Assembly: GCA_964384625.1 (NCBI GenBank)
Contig: CAYLNH010000141.1
Span: 1-18,019 of the forward strand
Reading direction: 5' to 3'
Length of the DNA: 18,019 bases
Origin: CAYLNH01 sp964384625
GTDB taxonomy: Bacteria; Verrucomicrobiota; Lentisphaeria; JABSQK01
This document shows, one piece after another, positions 7,247 through 17,694 of the stretch (positions within the stretch are counted from its first letter, which is position 1; each line of letters begins with the position of its first letter). The notes below the pieces were generated by a model that saw only the letters and a program-made list of their open reading frames with translations, did not search any database and was not told the DNA's origin. The position numbers were made by a program, and so were the translations under genes.

Positions 7247-8590
7247 ATGGCGCGGGAGTATGTAAAAACAGATACGATGCGGATCAAGATATCCGCGAAT
7301 CCGTTTGCCGCCGAAGAAGAGATGACCGGGCTCGACATGATTGCCCAGGACAGTCAGCCGGAGGCAAAGGAAGAGCCGCAGGCCTTCGAACGGGACTTCA
7401 ACGAATTGCTGGACAGCGTTTACGACGCTGTCATCATCACCGACACCAAAGGGTTGATCACGAAATTCAACGCGCGGGCGCTCGAGTACTTTCTCTATGA
7501 GAGCGACGACTTCAGCAAACTGAACGTATTGAACGTGATCTCCGGCGCCGACGAGCACACCCTGAAGACCGTGTATGAGACGCTGTCGAGTGAGCGCCGC
7601 ATCTTTATCGAGGGCTATTGCATGCCCCGCGAAGGCGATCCGTTCCCGGCGGAGATCACCGTCAGCCTGCTGCACGTCAAGGGCGTGGAGCAGTTGTTCT
7701 TCTTCATCCGCAACGTGATTGTCCGCGTCAAAACGGAAGAGGCGTTGCGTAAAGCGCAGCAGGAACTGCTGGAGACCGCCCACCACGCCGGCATGGCGGA
7801 GATCGCCACCGGCGTATTGCACGATGTCGGCAACCTCCTGAACAGCATTAACGTGTCGTGCGAGTTGATTCTCAGTTGTCTGGAGGACTCTTCGCTGACG
7901 TCCTTCCTGCGGGTGAATAATCAGGTGCGGAAAATCGAGGACCTGCCGGGCTACATCGCCAACGACCCGAAGGGTCAGAAGCTGATGGAGATTTACCAGG
8001 GAGTGGGCGAGTGTCTGGCCGGCGAACACGAGCAGATTGAGAAGGAATCCGAGAATCTCAAGGCCAAGATCCAGATCGTCAAAGAGGTCATCAGTACGCA
8101 GCAGACCTACGCCAAGGCCGGTCTGTTCGAGGAACAGGTGCAGCTGGAGGTCCTGGTGGAGGACGCGCTCGCCATTCTCAAGAGCACGTTGGAAGCGGAG
8201 AACCTGACGATCGAGAAGACCTTCGACCCGGTGCCGAACGTGAAGGTGCAGAAATCGAAGTTCGTCCACATCCTGCTGAACCTGCTGAAGAACGCGCGTG
8301 ACGCGCTGATGAACGTCACCGACCGCCCGCGTCAGATGGATATCCGGATCAAAGCGGACAACGCTTTCGCGACCGTGTCGGTGACGGACAACGGCGAGGG
8401 CATTGCCCCCGAGGCAATGGACAAGATTTTTACCCATGGTTTCACCACCAAGCAGTCGGGCCACGGGTTCGGGCTGCACTCCTGTGCCAACCTGATGACG
8501 GAAATGGGCGGGAAAATTCAGGTTCGCAGCGATGGTCTGGGCCAGGGCGCCACATTCTCGCTGACCCTGCCGTTGGCGAAGAAAAGCTGA
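7247..8590 (+). CDS. Soluble PAS-domain sensor histidine kinase
   Basis: The 447-residue product has an N-terminal PAS domain (about 40-155; SVYDAVIITDTKGLITKFN is its start). A dimerisation/phosphoacceptor region with GMAEIATGVLHDVGNLLNS follows, in which His192 is the likely phosphorylated residue. A charged helical segment leads to an HATPase domain with N-box NLLKNARDAL (Asn349), DNGEGIAP (Asp381) and GHGFGLH. This is the kinase subfamily with GVLHNVGN-type H-boxes; here Asp replaces the more usual Asn after His. No signal peptide or membrane helix is seen, so it should sense something in the cytoplasm through PAS. ATG 7247 is chosen; a TTG at 7238 is in frame, but its spacing from the AGG at 7234-7236 is too short. 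The response regulator follows after 7 bases and is the presumed phosphotransfer partner. Confidence 0.93.
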   Translation: MAREYVKTDTMRIKISANPFAAEEEMTGLDMIAQDSQPEAKEEPQAFERDFNELLDSVYDAVIITDTKGLITKFNARALEYFLYESDDFSKLNVLNVISGADEHTLKTVYETLSSERRIFIEGYCMPREGDPFPAEITVSLLHVKGVEQLFFFIRNVIVRVKTEEALRKAQQELLETAHHAGMAEIATGVLHDVGNLLNSINVSCELILSCLEDSSLTSFLRVNNQVRKIEDLPGYIANDPKGQKLMEIYQGVGECLAGEHEQIEKESENLKAKIQIVKEVISTQQTYAKAGLFEEQVQLEVLVEDALAILKSTLEAENLTIEKTFDPVPNVKVQKSKFVHILLNLLKNARDALMNVTDRPRQMDIRIKADNAFATVSVTDNGEGIAPEAMDKIFTHGFTTKQSGHGFGLHSCANLMTEMGGKIQVRSDGLGQGATFSLTLPLAKKS

Positions 8591-8597
8591 GGACGCG

Positions 8598-9404
8598 ATG
8601 GCGGACGAAGAGCTGAGCTTCCAGGAACAAAACCAGCGCATTCTCATTGTCGACGATAATCCGTCGATCCATGAGGACTTCGAGAAGATTCTGCCGACCC
8701 AGCCGCGGCGGGAGCGGCATCTCGATGAACTGCTGCAGGAGTTCCTTGACGAGGAAGCCGAAGAACGGCCGGCGCAGCTCCTCACCAGCTATGAGATCGA
8801 CCATGCCTACCAGGGGGAGGAAGCCCTGGAACGCATTCGTGAAGCGGAAACGCAAGGACGTCCTTATGCGGTGTTGTTCGTTGACGTGCGGATGCCGCCC
8901 GGATGGGACGGCATCGAGACGATCAAACGCATCTGGAAGGAGTTTCCGCATAACGAGGTGGTCATCTGTACGGCGTACTCGGACTACTCTTGGGAGGAGA
9001 TTCTGGAGCAACTGGGCACGTCGGACCAGCTGCAGTTCACCCGCAAACCGTTTGACGTCGTCTCCATCAAACAGATGGCTCTGGCGCTGACGAAGAAGTG
9101 GAACCTGGCGAAACAGGCGCGCGAGTATACCGAGCAGTTGGAGGCGCAGGTGGCGGCCCGGACGAAGGAGCTGCGCGACAAGATCGAGGAATTGGAGAAA
9201 GCGCTGCACGAGATCAAACAGTTGCGCGGCATTCTGCCGATGTGCGCCTGGTGCCACAAGGTCCGGAATGACGACGACTACTGGCAACAGGTGGATGAAT
9301 ACCTCAGCAACCATACGGATGCGGACATCAGCCACGGCATCTGTCCGGAGTGTTACGAGAAGATGATGAGCCAGTTGGACGGCAAGACGGGGGAAGAGCA
9401 GTAA
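8598..9404 (+). CDS. Response regulator with expanded receiver and C-terminal cysteine-rich (zinc-ribbon-like) domain
   Basis: The 268-residue product opens with a receiver domain: ILIVDDNPSIHEDF with acidic Asp19/Asp20, phosphoacceptor Asp96 in FVDVRMPPGWDG, Thr125 in CTAYSD and Lys150 in TRKPFD. An acidic insert of roughly 25 residues sits between the first helix and second strand, a feature I associate with receivers that begin DNPxIHEDF. Residues about 170-207 are a coiled coil (QLEAQVAARTKELRDKIEE). The C-terminus, LRGILPMCAWCHKVR to HGICPECYEK, has two CxxC pairs (Cys216/219, Cys249/252). It matches a small domain often found at the end of PAS/receiver signalling proteins and is probably metal-binding. 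There is no DNA-binding or enzymatic output domain, so the output may be protein-protein. GAGG overlaps the upstream stop and serves as ribosome-binding site. Confidence 0.93.
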   Translation: MADEELSFQEQNQRILIVDDNPSIHEDFEKILPTQPRRERHLDELLQEFLDEEAEERPAQLLTSYEIDHAYQGEEALERIREAETQGRPYAVLFVDVRMPPGWDGIETIKRIWKEFPHNEVVICTAYSDYSWEEILEQLGTSDQLQFTRKPFDVVSIKQMALALTKKWNLAKQAREYTEQLEAQVAARTKELRDKIEELEKALHEIKQLRGILPMCAWCHKVRNDDDYWQQVDEYLSNHTDADISHGICPECYEKMMSQLDGKTGEEQ

Positions 9405-9499
9405 CTGCTGCCGTTGCGGGACGTTTCAGGACACCGGGACAAGCTGTTTGATCACGGGCCCGCGCCAGTCTCGGCAGTGTTGCCTGCGTTTCCGCGGCG

Positions 9500-11068
9500 T
9501 TACGGCCTGGGGCTGTCCTGCATGGTCGACTGCCTGCGGATGCAGCGCCAGAGCTGCCATTGACCGCCGTGGCGATCGCGGCGGGACGGCCAGACCGCTT
9601 CGAGCAGGAGCCAGTCGGGGACGCCTTCGCCGTGGACCTCACTGAAGATGCGGTGGTGTTGTGGATAGTAGCGGCCGCTGTCGGGCGGTACCAGGAGGTG
9701 CAGTTGCTCGTGCTCCATGTGTTCGTGCAGCACATAGGGGTTGAAATCAAGCCGGCAGACAAATCTGCGACCGGGCAACTCCCGATTGTTGTCGGGCCGG
9801 GAATAGAGCACGGCGGGCCGCAAGCCATACACCAGGATGCGCGAGTCCTGCCAGCGGCTGTCCACCAGGGCGACGATTTCGCGACGACTGGGAGCGCCGG
9901 GATCGGAGAAATCCTCCAGGTCGAGAGCGTCTTTCCGGAACACCAGCATGCCGCAGCCCAGCAGCAGGCCGACCGCTGCGGGAAGGCATCGGCGCAGCGG
10001 CTGTGGGCTGGTCGGAACGCTGGCGATCTGGAGCAGAATCGGCAGCAACCCAACCGTGGCGAGGACGAAGGCGCCGCCGATGAAGATGCGGCCGCCGTGC
10101 TGCATGAGGTGACACAAGGCCGACGCGGCGGCCAGGTGCCAACTGAGACGGGCGGTCAGGGAAATCGGCCGAATCAGCAGGGCGACCAGCGGCAGGCAGA
10201 CGGCGAGCCCGAGCCAGACCAGGCGGGCGCCGCGGGCCGCGCTGGTCCAGAACTGCGCCGCCTGGAAAAACTCGCCGAGACGGCGGAATGCGAAGAAGAC
10301 GTCTCCCATGACGAGATGGTTGAACAGGAAGAACAGCAGTGCAGCATACAGCAGCGGCATCAACACCAGAAGTGCCGGCACCGGCGGTTCGTCCCTGTGG
10401 CGGCGGCCGCGCAGTACCAGGACCAGAGTGATATTCGCGGCGAAGAGCATCCCCGCCAGCCCGCCGAAGACAAGGATGCCGGCGGCGATGGCGGCGATGA
10501 TCAGGTCGCGCAACCGACCGTCGCGTTCCCAGCGAGCCACATGGCAGATTGCGGCGGCCAGCGGTACGGCGCAGACCCAGAAGGGGTCGGCGACGAACCA
10601 GTAGCCGGAGAACAGACCGTCGGCGCCGGGCGTCAGCAGAACAAGGGCAAACAGCAGGATGCCGACAACCGCGCCGACCAGGCGCGGGAAGTAGATACGG
10701 GTGGTGCGGATAACCAGGCAGAGAACCCAGACCTGGGCGCCGGCGATGACCAGCCGGTTCGGCGGCGGCAGGAAGCGGACGGCCTGCAGCGGGCTGGCAA
10801 CCAACTGGCAGACCGCGGGCAGCGGCGAATATTCAATGATTCCCGCCAACGCCTGTTTACCCCAGTTCTGCTCGGCCAGCAACGCCCAGGTGACGGCATC
10901 GTAGGCCGCTTGTGATTCGCTCAGGTGAAACGGCAGCGCCAAACGCAAGCCGAACAGCACAACAACCGCCAGCAGCCAGAATACACGCGTCTGCCGGACG
11001 GCGGGATCAACCAAGCGCGTGTCGGCATGTGCCGTACCGTATAGGATTCGGCCCAGGAATGCATGCAT
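9500..11068 (-). CDS. Polytopic membrane protein of unknown function with soluble C-terminal domain
   Basis: I do not recognise this 522-residue protein. It has about ten hydrophobic segments between residues 29 and 378. One is followed by a long loop (LSESQAAYDAVTWALLAEQ to IIEYSPLP), then comes a hydrophilic C-terminal domain of about 140 residues. That layout, with a first large loop ending in an aromatic-Ser-Pro-Leu-Pro motif and a C-terminal soluble tail, recalls GT-C (PMT/ArnT-like) membrane glycosyltransferases. The acidic pair normally seen in their first loop is not evident, so this is only a suggestion. The tail holds a His/Glu cluster, HEHMEHEQLH (residues 448-457, bases 9698-9727). 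The gene lies 123 bases after carB on the same strand and could be read through from it. No good Shine-Dalgarno precedes the ATG, so the start is uncertain. The high proline, arginine and alanine content fits the GC-rich genome. Confidence 0.8.
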   Translation of the reverse strand: MHAFLGRILYGTAHADTRLVDPAVRQTRVFWLLAVVVLFGLRLALPFHLSESQAAYDAVTWALLAEQNWGKQALAGIIEYSPLPAVCQLVASPLQAVRFLPPPNRLVIAGAQVWVLCLVIRTTRIYFPRLVGAVVGILLFALVLLTPGADGLFSGYWFVADPFWVCAVPLAAAICHVARWERDGRLRDLIIAAIAAGILVFGGLAGMLFAANITLVLVLRGRRHRDEPPVPALLVLMPLLYAALLFFLFNHLVMGDVFFAFRRLGEFFQAAQFWTSAARGARLVWLGLAVCLPLVALLIRPISLTARLSWHLAAASALCHLMQHGGRIFIGGAFVLATVGLLPILLQIASVPTSPQPLRRCLPAAVGLLLGCGMLVFRKDALDLEDFSDPGAPSRREIVALVDSRWQDSRILVYGLRPAVLYSRPDNNRELPGRRFVCRLDFNPYVLHEHMEHEQLHLLVPPDSGRYYPQHHRIFSEVHGEGVPDWLLLEAVWPSRRDRHGGQWQLWRCIRRQSTMQDSPRP

Positions 11069-11191
11069 TCGGCAAGTGTCTTGTGTGTTTGTCAGGCCTG
11101 CTGCACCGCGACCCGGAGGTCGGATGGGTGATAAACGCAGACAATACCACCGGCGCCGTTGAATGCAAAGACCAACGTTGTGTGGGGGCGA

Positions 11192-14100
11192 TCAGCGGCG
11201 AATGCCGCGATGATACTCCTGCAGGGTGCGAACGTCCATGCGGTCCATATCGTGGATCGCCTCCAGACCGCTGACTGCCGCCTGCAGCCCGGCGACGGTG
11301 GTGGTGACCGGGATGCCGTGGATGACGGCGTCGCTGCGCATGCGAATTTCATCGACCATGGGCCTGGCGCCTTCGGTCGGTGTGTTGATAATCCAACTGA
11401 CATTCTCGTCGGCAACCATGTCCAGGACATTGGGGCGGCCGGCGGAGATGCGGAAGACGGCTTCGCACTTGATGCCCTGGTCCCACAGTGCGGTACTGGT
11501 GCCCAGGGTAGCGTAGATCCTGAATCCGAGGTCAACCAGCCGGCGGCACAGGGGGACCGCCAGTTCCTTGTCTTCGTCGCGGAGGCTGACGAAGATGTTG
11601 CCGGTGGAAGGCAGGGCGTTGCCGGCGGCGACCTGGCTCTTGAGGTAGGCCAGGCCGGTGGACTGATCAATGCCCATGACTTCGCCGGTGGACTTCATTT
11701 CCGGGCTGAGGATGATGTCCTGTCCGGGGAATCGGACGAAGGGGAAAACCGCTTCCTTGACGCTGACATGCTTCGGGGTCACTTCCGCAGTGAATCCCAG
11801 ATCTTTCAGTTTGGCGCCGGCCATAACCAGGGCGCCGAATTTCGCCAGCGGATAGCCGATGGTCTTGCTGACAAACGGAATTGTCCGGGAGGCCCGCGGG
11901 TTGACCTCGAGCACAAAAACGTCGTCGCCGCGGATGGCGTACTGGATGTTCATCAGTCCGACGACATCGAGTTCTTCGGCGAGGGCGTAGGTATGGCGGC
12001 GGATCGTCGCCATGGCATTGTCGGAGATGGTCTGGGCCGGGATCATGCAGGCACTGTCGCCGGAGTGGATGCCGGCCAGTTCCACGTGCTCCATGACGGC
12101 GCCGATGACCGCCGTCTCACCGTCGCTGATGCAGTCGACGTCAACTTCCACGGCATTCTGCAGAAAGCTGTCGATCAGCACCGGGCGTTCTTCGGAAACG
12201 GCGACTGCTTCTTCCATGTACTTGCGGAGGTACTTCTCTTTGTAGACAATCACCATGGCCCGGCCGCCGAGAACGAAGGACGGCCGCATCAGCACCGGGT
12301 AGCCGATCTTGTCGGCGATCGCGACGGCCTCGTCGACGTTGGTTGCGATGCCGTTCGGCGGCTGCTGGATATCCAGTTTCTGGGCCATCTGCTGAAACTC
12401 GTCGCGGTCCTCGGCGCGTTCAATGCTGTGCGGCGATGTGCCGATGATGTTGACGCCGTTTGCTTCCAGGTCCTTGGCGAGATTCAGCGGGGTCTGGCCG
12501 CCCAGTTGAACGATGACGCCCTGACACTGTTCCTGTTCGTAGATATGCAGAACGTCCTCGAGCGTCAGCGGTTCGAAGTAGAGCCGGTCGCTGGTGTCGT
12601 AGTCGGTACTGACGGTCTCCGGGTTGCTGTTGACCATGATGGTTTCGTAGCCGGCGTCCTGCAGGGCGAAGGACGCGTGGACGCAGCAGTAATCGAATTC
12701 GATGCCCTGGCCGATGCGGTTCGGGCCGCCGCCGAGGATCATGATCTTCTTTTTGTCGGAGGTGCGGTTCTCGTCCAGGTCGCCGTACGTGGAGTAATAG
12801 TACGGCGTATAGGCGACGAACTCGGCCGCGCAGGTGTCGACGAGGCCGTACACGGGGCGCAGGTCCTGTTCATAGCGAGCCGCGCGAACCTCGTCCTCGC
12901 CGGCATCCAGCAGAAACGCGATCTGTTTGTCGGAGTAGCCCATTTCTTTGATCTGCCGGAAGAGAGCGGGATCGTCCTTCAATGCGTCAACGGCGCCGGC
13001 GGCCTTGATCTCATCTTCGTAATGGGCCAGTTCCTCCATGTGGTTGAGGAACCAGGGATCGATGCCGGATAGCTCATGCACCCGGTCAACCGACCAGTTG
13101 CGGCGAAAGGCCTCACGGACCATGAAGACGCGGAAGGCATTCGGCCGGGTGATCTCAGCTTCGAGCTCCGCCTCGCTCATCGCTTCGAAGCGCTTGTCTT
13201 TGCCGTCGGCGCCGAAGCCGGCACGGCCGGTTTCGAGGGAGCGCAAGGCCTTCTGAAACGATTGCTTGAAGGTCTTGCCGATGCTCATGGCTTCGCCGAC
13301 GGACTTCATTTGAGTGCCCAGGGTACTGTCGGCCGCGGGGAACTTTTCGAAGGCGAAGCGCGGCACCTTGGTCACGACGTAATCGATGGTCGGTTCGAAG
13401 GCGGCCGGGGTCTCCTTGGTGATGTCGTTGGGCAATTCGTCGAGCGTGTAGCCGATGGCGAGTTTGGCGGCGAACTTGGCAATCGGGAAGCCGGTCGCTT
13501 TGGAGGCGAGCGCGCTGGAGCGGGAGACCCTCGGGTTCATCTCGATCACGACAAGGCGGCCGTCTTTCGGGTTGACGGCGAACTGCACATTGGAGCCGCC
13601 GGTTTCAACGCCGATCTCGCGCATGACGGCGATGCCGGCATCGCGCAGGGCCTGGTATTCGCGGTCGGTGAGGGTTTGCGACGGCGCCACTGTGATGGAG
13701 TCGCCGGTGTGTACGCCCATGGCGTCGATATTCTCGATCGAGCAGATGATCACGCAGTTGTCCTTGCGGTCACGCATGATCTCCAGCTCATATTCCTTCC
13801 AGCCGAGGACGGATTCTTCCACCAGCACTTCGGTGGTCGGGCTGTAGCGCAGGCCGCGGCGGCAGATCTGGTCGAATTCCTCCATGTTGAAGGCGGTGCC
13901 GCCGCCGGTGCCGCCGAGGGTAAACCCGGGACGGACCACGACCGGGAATCCCAGGGCTTCCGCGGCTTCGCGGGCCTGTTCCAGCGAGTGGCAGGAGTAG
14001 CTGCGGGCCACTTCCAGGTCAATCGCTTCCATGGCCTGTTTGAAGAGATCGCGGTCCTCGGCCTTCCGGATGGCATCGGCATCGGCACCGATCATCTCGA

Positions 14101-14437
14101 CGTTGTAGCGCTTGAGCAGACCGCTCTCGGCCAGTTCCATGGCGAGGTTGAGCCCGGTCTGACCGCCAAGGGTCGGGAGCAGGGCATCCGGGCGTTCGCG
14201 GCGGATAATCTCGTGCAGGATATCCTTACAGAGCGGTTCGACGTAGGTGCGATCGGCAAACTCCGGATCCGTCATGATGGTGGCCGGGTTGCTGTTGACG
14301 AGGATGACCTCGTAGCCTTCTTCCTTGAGGGCTTTGCAGGCCTGGGTTCCGGAGTAATCGAATTCACAGGCCTGGCCGATGATAATCGGCCCGGAGCCGA
14401 TCAGCATGATGCGATGGATATCTTCCCGTTTCGGCAT
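11192..14437 (-). CDS. carB: Carbamoyl-phosphate synthase large subunit
   Basis: The 1081-residue product is full length (E. coli CarB is 1073). The first ATP-grasp half starts with GSGPIIIGQACEFDYSG and carries MTDPEFADRTYVEPL. The second half restarts at GGGPNRIGQGIEFDY (about residue 565), showing the internal duplication. The last 140 or so residues form the MGS-like allosteric domain (LGTSTALWDQG, INTPTEG). It makes carbamoyl phosphate from bicarbonate, ammonia and 2 ATP for arginine and pyrimidine synthesis. The ammonia comes from CarA, which is not in this window. The ATG lies 8 bases after the purF stop, with TAAGGA overlapping that stop as ribosome-binding site, so it is translated from the same message as purF. 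Confidence 0.97.
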   Translation of the reverse strand: MPKREDIHRIMLIGSGPIIIGQACEFDYSGTQACKALKEEGYEVILVNSNPATIMTDPEFADRTYVEPLCKDILHEIIRRERPDALLPTLGGQTGLNLAMELAESGLLKRYNVEMIGADADAIRKAEDRDLFKQAMEAIDLEVARSYSCHSLEQAREAAEALGFPVVVRPGFTLGGTGGGTAFNMEEFDQICRRGLRYSPTTEVLVEESVLGWKEYELEIMRDRKDNCVIICSIENIDAMGVHTGDSITVAPSQTLTDREYQALRDAGIAVMREIGVETGGSNVQFAVNPKDGRLVVIEMNPRVSRSSALASKATGFPIAKFAAKLAIGYTLDELPNDITKETPAAFEPTIDYVVTKVPRFAFEKFPAADSTLGTQMKSVGEAMSIGKTFKQSFQKALRSLETGRAGFGADGKDKRFEAMSEAELEAEITRPNAFRVFMVREAFRRNWSVDRVHELSGIDPWFLNHMEELAHYEDEIKAAGAVDALKDDPALFRQIKEMGYSDKQIAFLLDAGEDEVRAARYEQDLRPVYGLVDTCAAEFVAYTPYYYSTYGDLDENRTSDKKKIMILGGGPNRIGQGIEFDYCCVHASFALQDAGYETIMVNSNPETVSTDYDTSDRLYFEPLTLEDVLHIYEQEQCQGVIVQLGGQTPLNLAKDLEANGVNIIGTSPHSIERAEDRDEFQQMAQKLDIQQPPNGIATNVDEAVAIADKIGYPVLMRPSFVLGGRAMVIVYKEKYLRKYMEEAVAVSEERPVLIDSFLQNAVEVDVDCISDGETAVIGAVMEHVELAGIHSGDSACMIPAQTISDNAMATIRRHTYALAEELDVVGLMNIQYAIRGDDVFVLEVNPRASRTIPFVSKTIGYPLAKFGALVMAGAKLKDLGFTAEVTPKHVSVKEAVFPFVRFPGQDIILSPEMKSTGEVMGIDQSTGLAYLKSQVAAGNALPSTGNIFVSLRDEDKELAVPLCRRLVDLGFRIYATLGTSTALWDQGIKCEAVFRISAGRPNVLDMVADENVSWIINTPTEGARPMVDEIRMRSDAVIHGIPVTTTVAGLQAAVSGLEAIHDMDRMDVRTLQEYHRGIRR

Positions 14438-14445
14438 GAATGTCC

Positions 14446-15906
14446 TTAGTTGTTGTCCTTGGGCTCGCTGACCTTCATGGTACGTGTGATGTTGCCTTCA
14501 CGCACCTTGGGTACGACCGGGTAGTCGCAGGTGAAACAGGCCGCGCAGTAGTCTTCTGGTTTGGTATGTACGACACTGCCCAGCATCCCGTCAAGTGAGA
14601 GATAAGCCAGGCTGTCCACGTTGATCAGTTCGGCGATTTCCTCTGTTGTGTGGTGGGTTGCGATCAAGGCGTCGGGGTCGGGGAAATCGATGCCGTAATA
14701 GCAGCCGCCGACATGCGGCGGACAGCTGACGCGCATATGGACTTCCCGGGCGCCGCATTCACGCAGGAGACGCACGCGCTCGCGACTGGTGTTGCCGCGG
14801 ACGATGCTGTCATCCACCAGCACAATCCGTTTGTCCGCGATCGCGGAGCGAATGGGATTGAGCTTGACCTTCACCGCGGCCCGGCGGTCGTCCGCGTTGG
14901 GCTGGATGAAAGTACGGCCGACATAGTGGTTGCGCATGATGCCCATGTCAAATGGAATTCCGGAAGCTTCGGCGTAGCCGAGCGCCGCAAACATGCCGCC
15001 GTCGGGCACCGGCATGACGACATCGGCTTCGACCGGGCTCTCTTTGGCGAGCTGGGCGCCGAAGCGTTTGCGCACGGTGTAGACCTGCTCGCCGAAGACC
15101 AGACTGTCCGGCCGGGCGAAATAGACCAGCTCGAAAATGCAGTGCGCCCGGCGCGGGGCATAACTGATGGTCGAAGACTCCTGGGTGCCGTCGGCCCGAA
15201 TTACCAGAAACTCGCCGGGCTCCACATCGCGGACATACTCGGCGCCGAGCAGGTCGAACGCGCAGGTCTCGCTGGAGAAAATGATGCTGTCGCCCTGTCG
15301 GCCCATGGCCAGCGGCCGAAAGCCGTAGGGGTCGCGGGCGGCGGCCAGACCGTCCTCACACAGGGCCAGCAGAGAATAGGCGCCCTCGCAGTTGATCAAG
15401 GCGTTCTTCAGTGCTTCCCAGGGGGCGTCGTCGTGCTCGTGGCTGCGGGCGGCCAGGTGCAGGATCAGTTCGGTATCCGTGTCGCCCTGGAACAACGCGC
15501 CCTTGGTCTTCAGCCGGCTGCGCAGCTGGCAGGCATTGGACAGTGTGCCGTTGTGCGCCAGAGCCAGATGCCAGTTGCCGAAATTGACCGCAAACGGCTG
15601 GGCATTGACCAGCGACGACCCGCCGGCGGTGCTGTAGCGCACATGGCCGATGGCCATGTCCTGTTCGGTTTGCCACCATTCCTTGGGCAGCCGCTGGAAG
15701 ACGTCCGCGACCAGGCCCATGCCTTTCTGCAGTTCACAGCCGTTCGGCCGTCGCAGAAAGATGCCGGCACTCTCCTGGCCGCGATGCTGCAGCGAGTACA
15801 GCCCTTCCCGCGTGACGCTCGCCGCTTCCGGGTGATGGCAAACGCCGAAAACGCCGCAGTATTCGTGCGGTTCGTCCCCCCGGAGGGACAACTCCTGATC
15901 GATCAT
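14446..15906 (-). CDS. purF: Amidophosphoribosyltransferase (glutamine PRPP amidotransferase)
   Basis: The 486-residue product catalyses the first committed step of purine synthesis, PRPP plus glutamine to phosphoribosylamine. The N-terminal Ntn-hydrolase glutaminase domain has its nucleophile at Cys17 (EYCGVFGV) behind a 16-residue propeptide that must be removed. Typical motifs are SLQHRGQESAG, GHVRYSTAG and AHNGTL. The phosphoribosyltransferase loop is VLVDDSIVRGNTS (about 361-374). Cysteines at 256, 402, 454 and 457 (CIFELVYF, GGCYYG, YCAAC) match in order and spacing the 4Fe-4S ligands of the B. subtilis-type enzyme, so this is the propeptide-plus-cluster class rather than the E. coli type. 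The gene sits between pyrG (52 bases upstream) and carB (8 bases downstream). No clear Shine-Dalgarno precedes the ATG. Confidence 0.97.
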   Translation of the reverse strand: MIDQELSLRGDEPHEYCGVFGVCHHPEAASVTREGLYSLQHRGQESAGIFLRRPNGCELQKGMGLVADVFQRLPKEWWQTEQDMAIGHVRYSTAGGSSLVNAQPFAVNFGNWHLALAHNGTLSNACQLRSRLKTKGALFQGDTDTELILHLAARSHEHDDAPWEALKNALINCEGAYSLLALCEDGLAAARDPYGFRPLAMGRQGDSIIFSSETCAFDLLGAEYVRDVEPGEFLVIRADGTQESSTISYAPRRAHCIFELVYFARPDSLVFGEQVYTVRKRFGAQLAKESPVEADVVMPVPDGGMFAALGYAEASGIPFDMGIMRNHYVGRTFIQPNADDRRAAVKVKLNPIRSAIADKRIVLVDDSIVRGNTSRERVRLLRECGAREVHMRVSCPPHVGGCYYGIDFPDPDALIATHHTTEEIAELINVDSLAYLSLDGMLGSVVHTKPEDYCAACFTCDYPVVPKVREGNITRTMKVSEPKDNN

Positions 15907-15958
15907 GTTTCGTGAGTGGGATGGCCGCCCGACAAACAGCCGCTGGTTACGTGCAATT

Positions 15959-17590
<1,632 letters not shown>

Positions 17591-17607
17591 GCCTCAAACA
17601 GTCCTGC

Positions 17608-17619
17608 TTAGCCTCTCAT
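17608..17619 (-). other. Possible three-codon leader minicistron before pyrG
   Basis: The minus strand reads ATGAGAGGCTAA here (Met-Arg-Gly-stop), 17 bases before the pyrG ATG. Its first nine bases repeat exactly the first nine bases of pyrG (ATGAGAGGC at 17590 to 17582). It could be a tiny leader peptide that affects ribosome loading, or simply a chance direct repeat. No recognisable ribosome-binding site precedes it. Confidence 0.2.
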
Positions 17620-17694
17620 GGTGCACGCGACAGCGGCTCGCAGCCGCCCATGAAACGCTAAGATAGTGGAAGTTGAAGGGCATGCAAAAGGGAA

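Noticed and set aside
4796..8785. A 1329-codon open frame on the minus strand across the Ser/Thr kinase, the histidine kinase and the start of the response regulator.
   Set aside because: It is antisense to three genes with complete catalytic motifs, spans their intergenic gaps, is His/Arg/Gln/Leu-rich and shows no domain. It is explained by GC-rich codon use depleting stops in the opposite frame.
9405..9499. A search for a bidirectional terminator between the convergent response regulator and membrane protein genes.
   Set aside because: No stem with a T tract is visible on either strand in these 95 bases.
9741..9756. A 16-base stretch identical to bases 1643-1658 of the EF-G terminator.
   Set aside because: It lies inside the coding sequence of the membrane protein with no flanking similarity or stem; two copies of this length do not show a repeat family.
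11109..11122. The 5-bp hairpin cgacc-cgga-ggtcg after carB.
   Set aside because: The stem is short and not followed by a T run on the carB strand, so it cannot be called a terminator.
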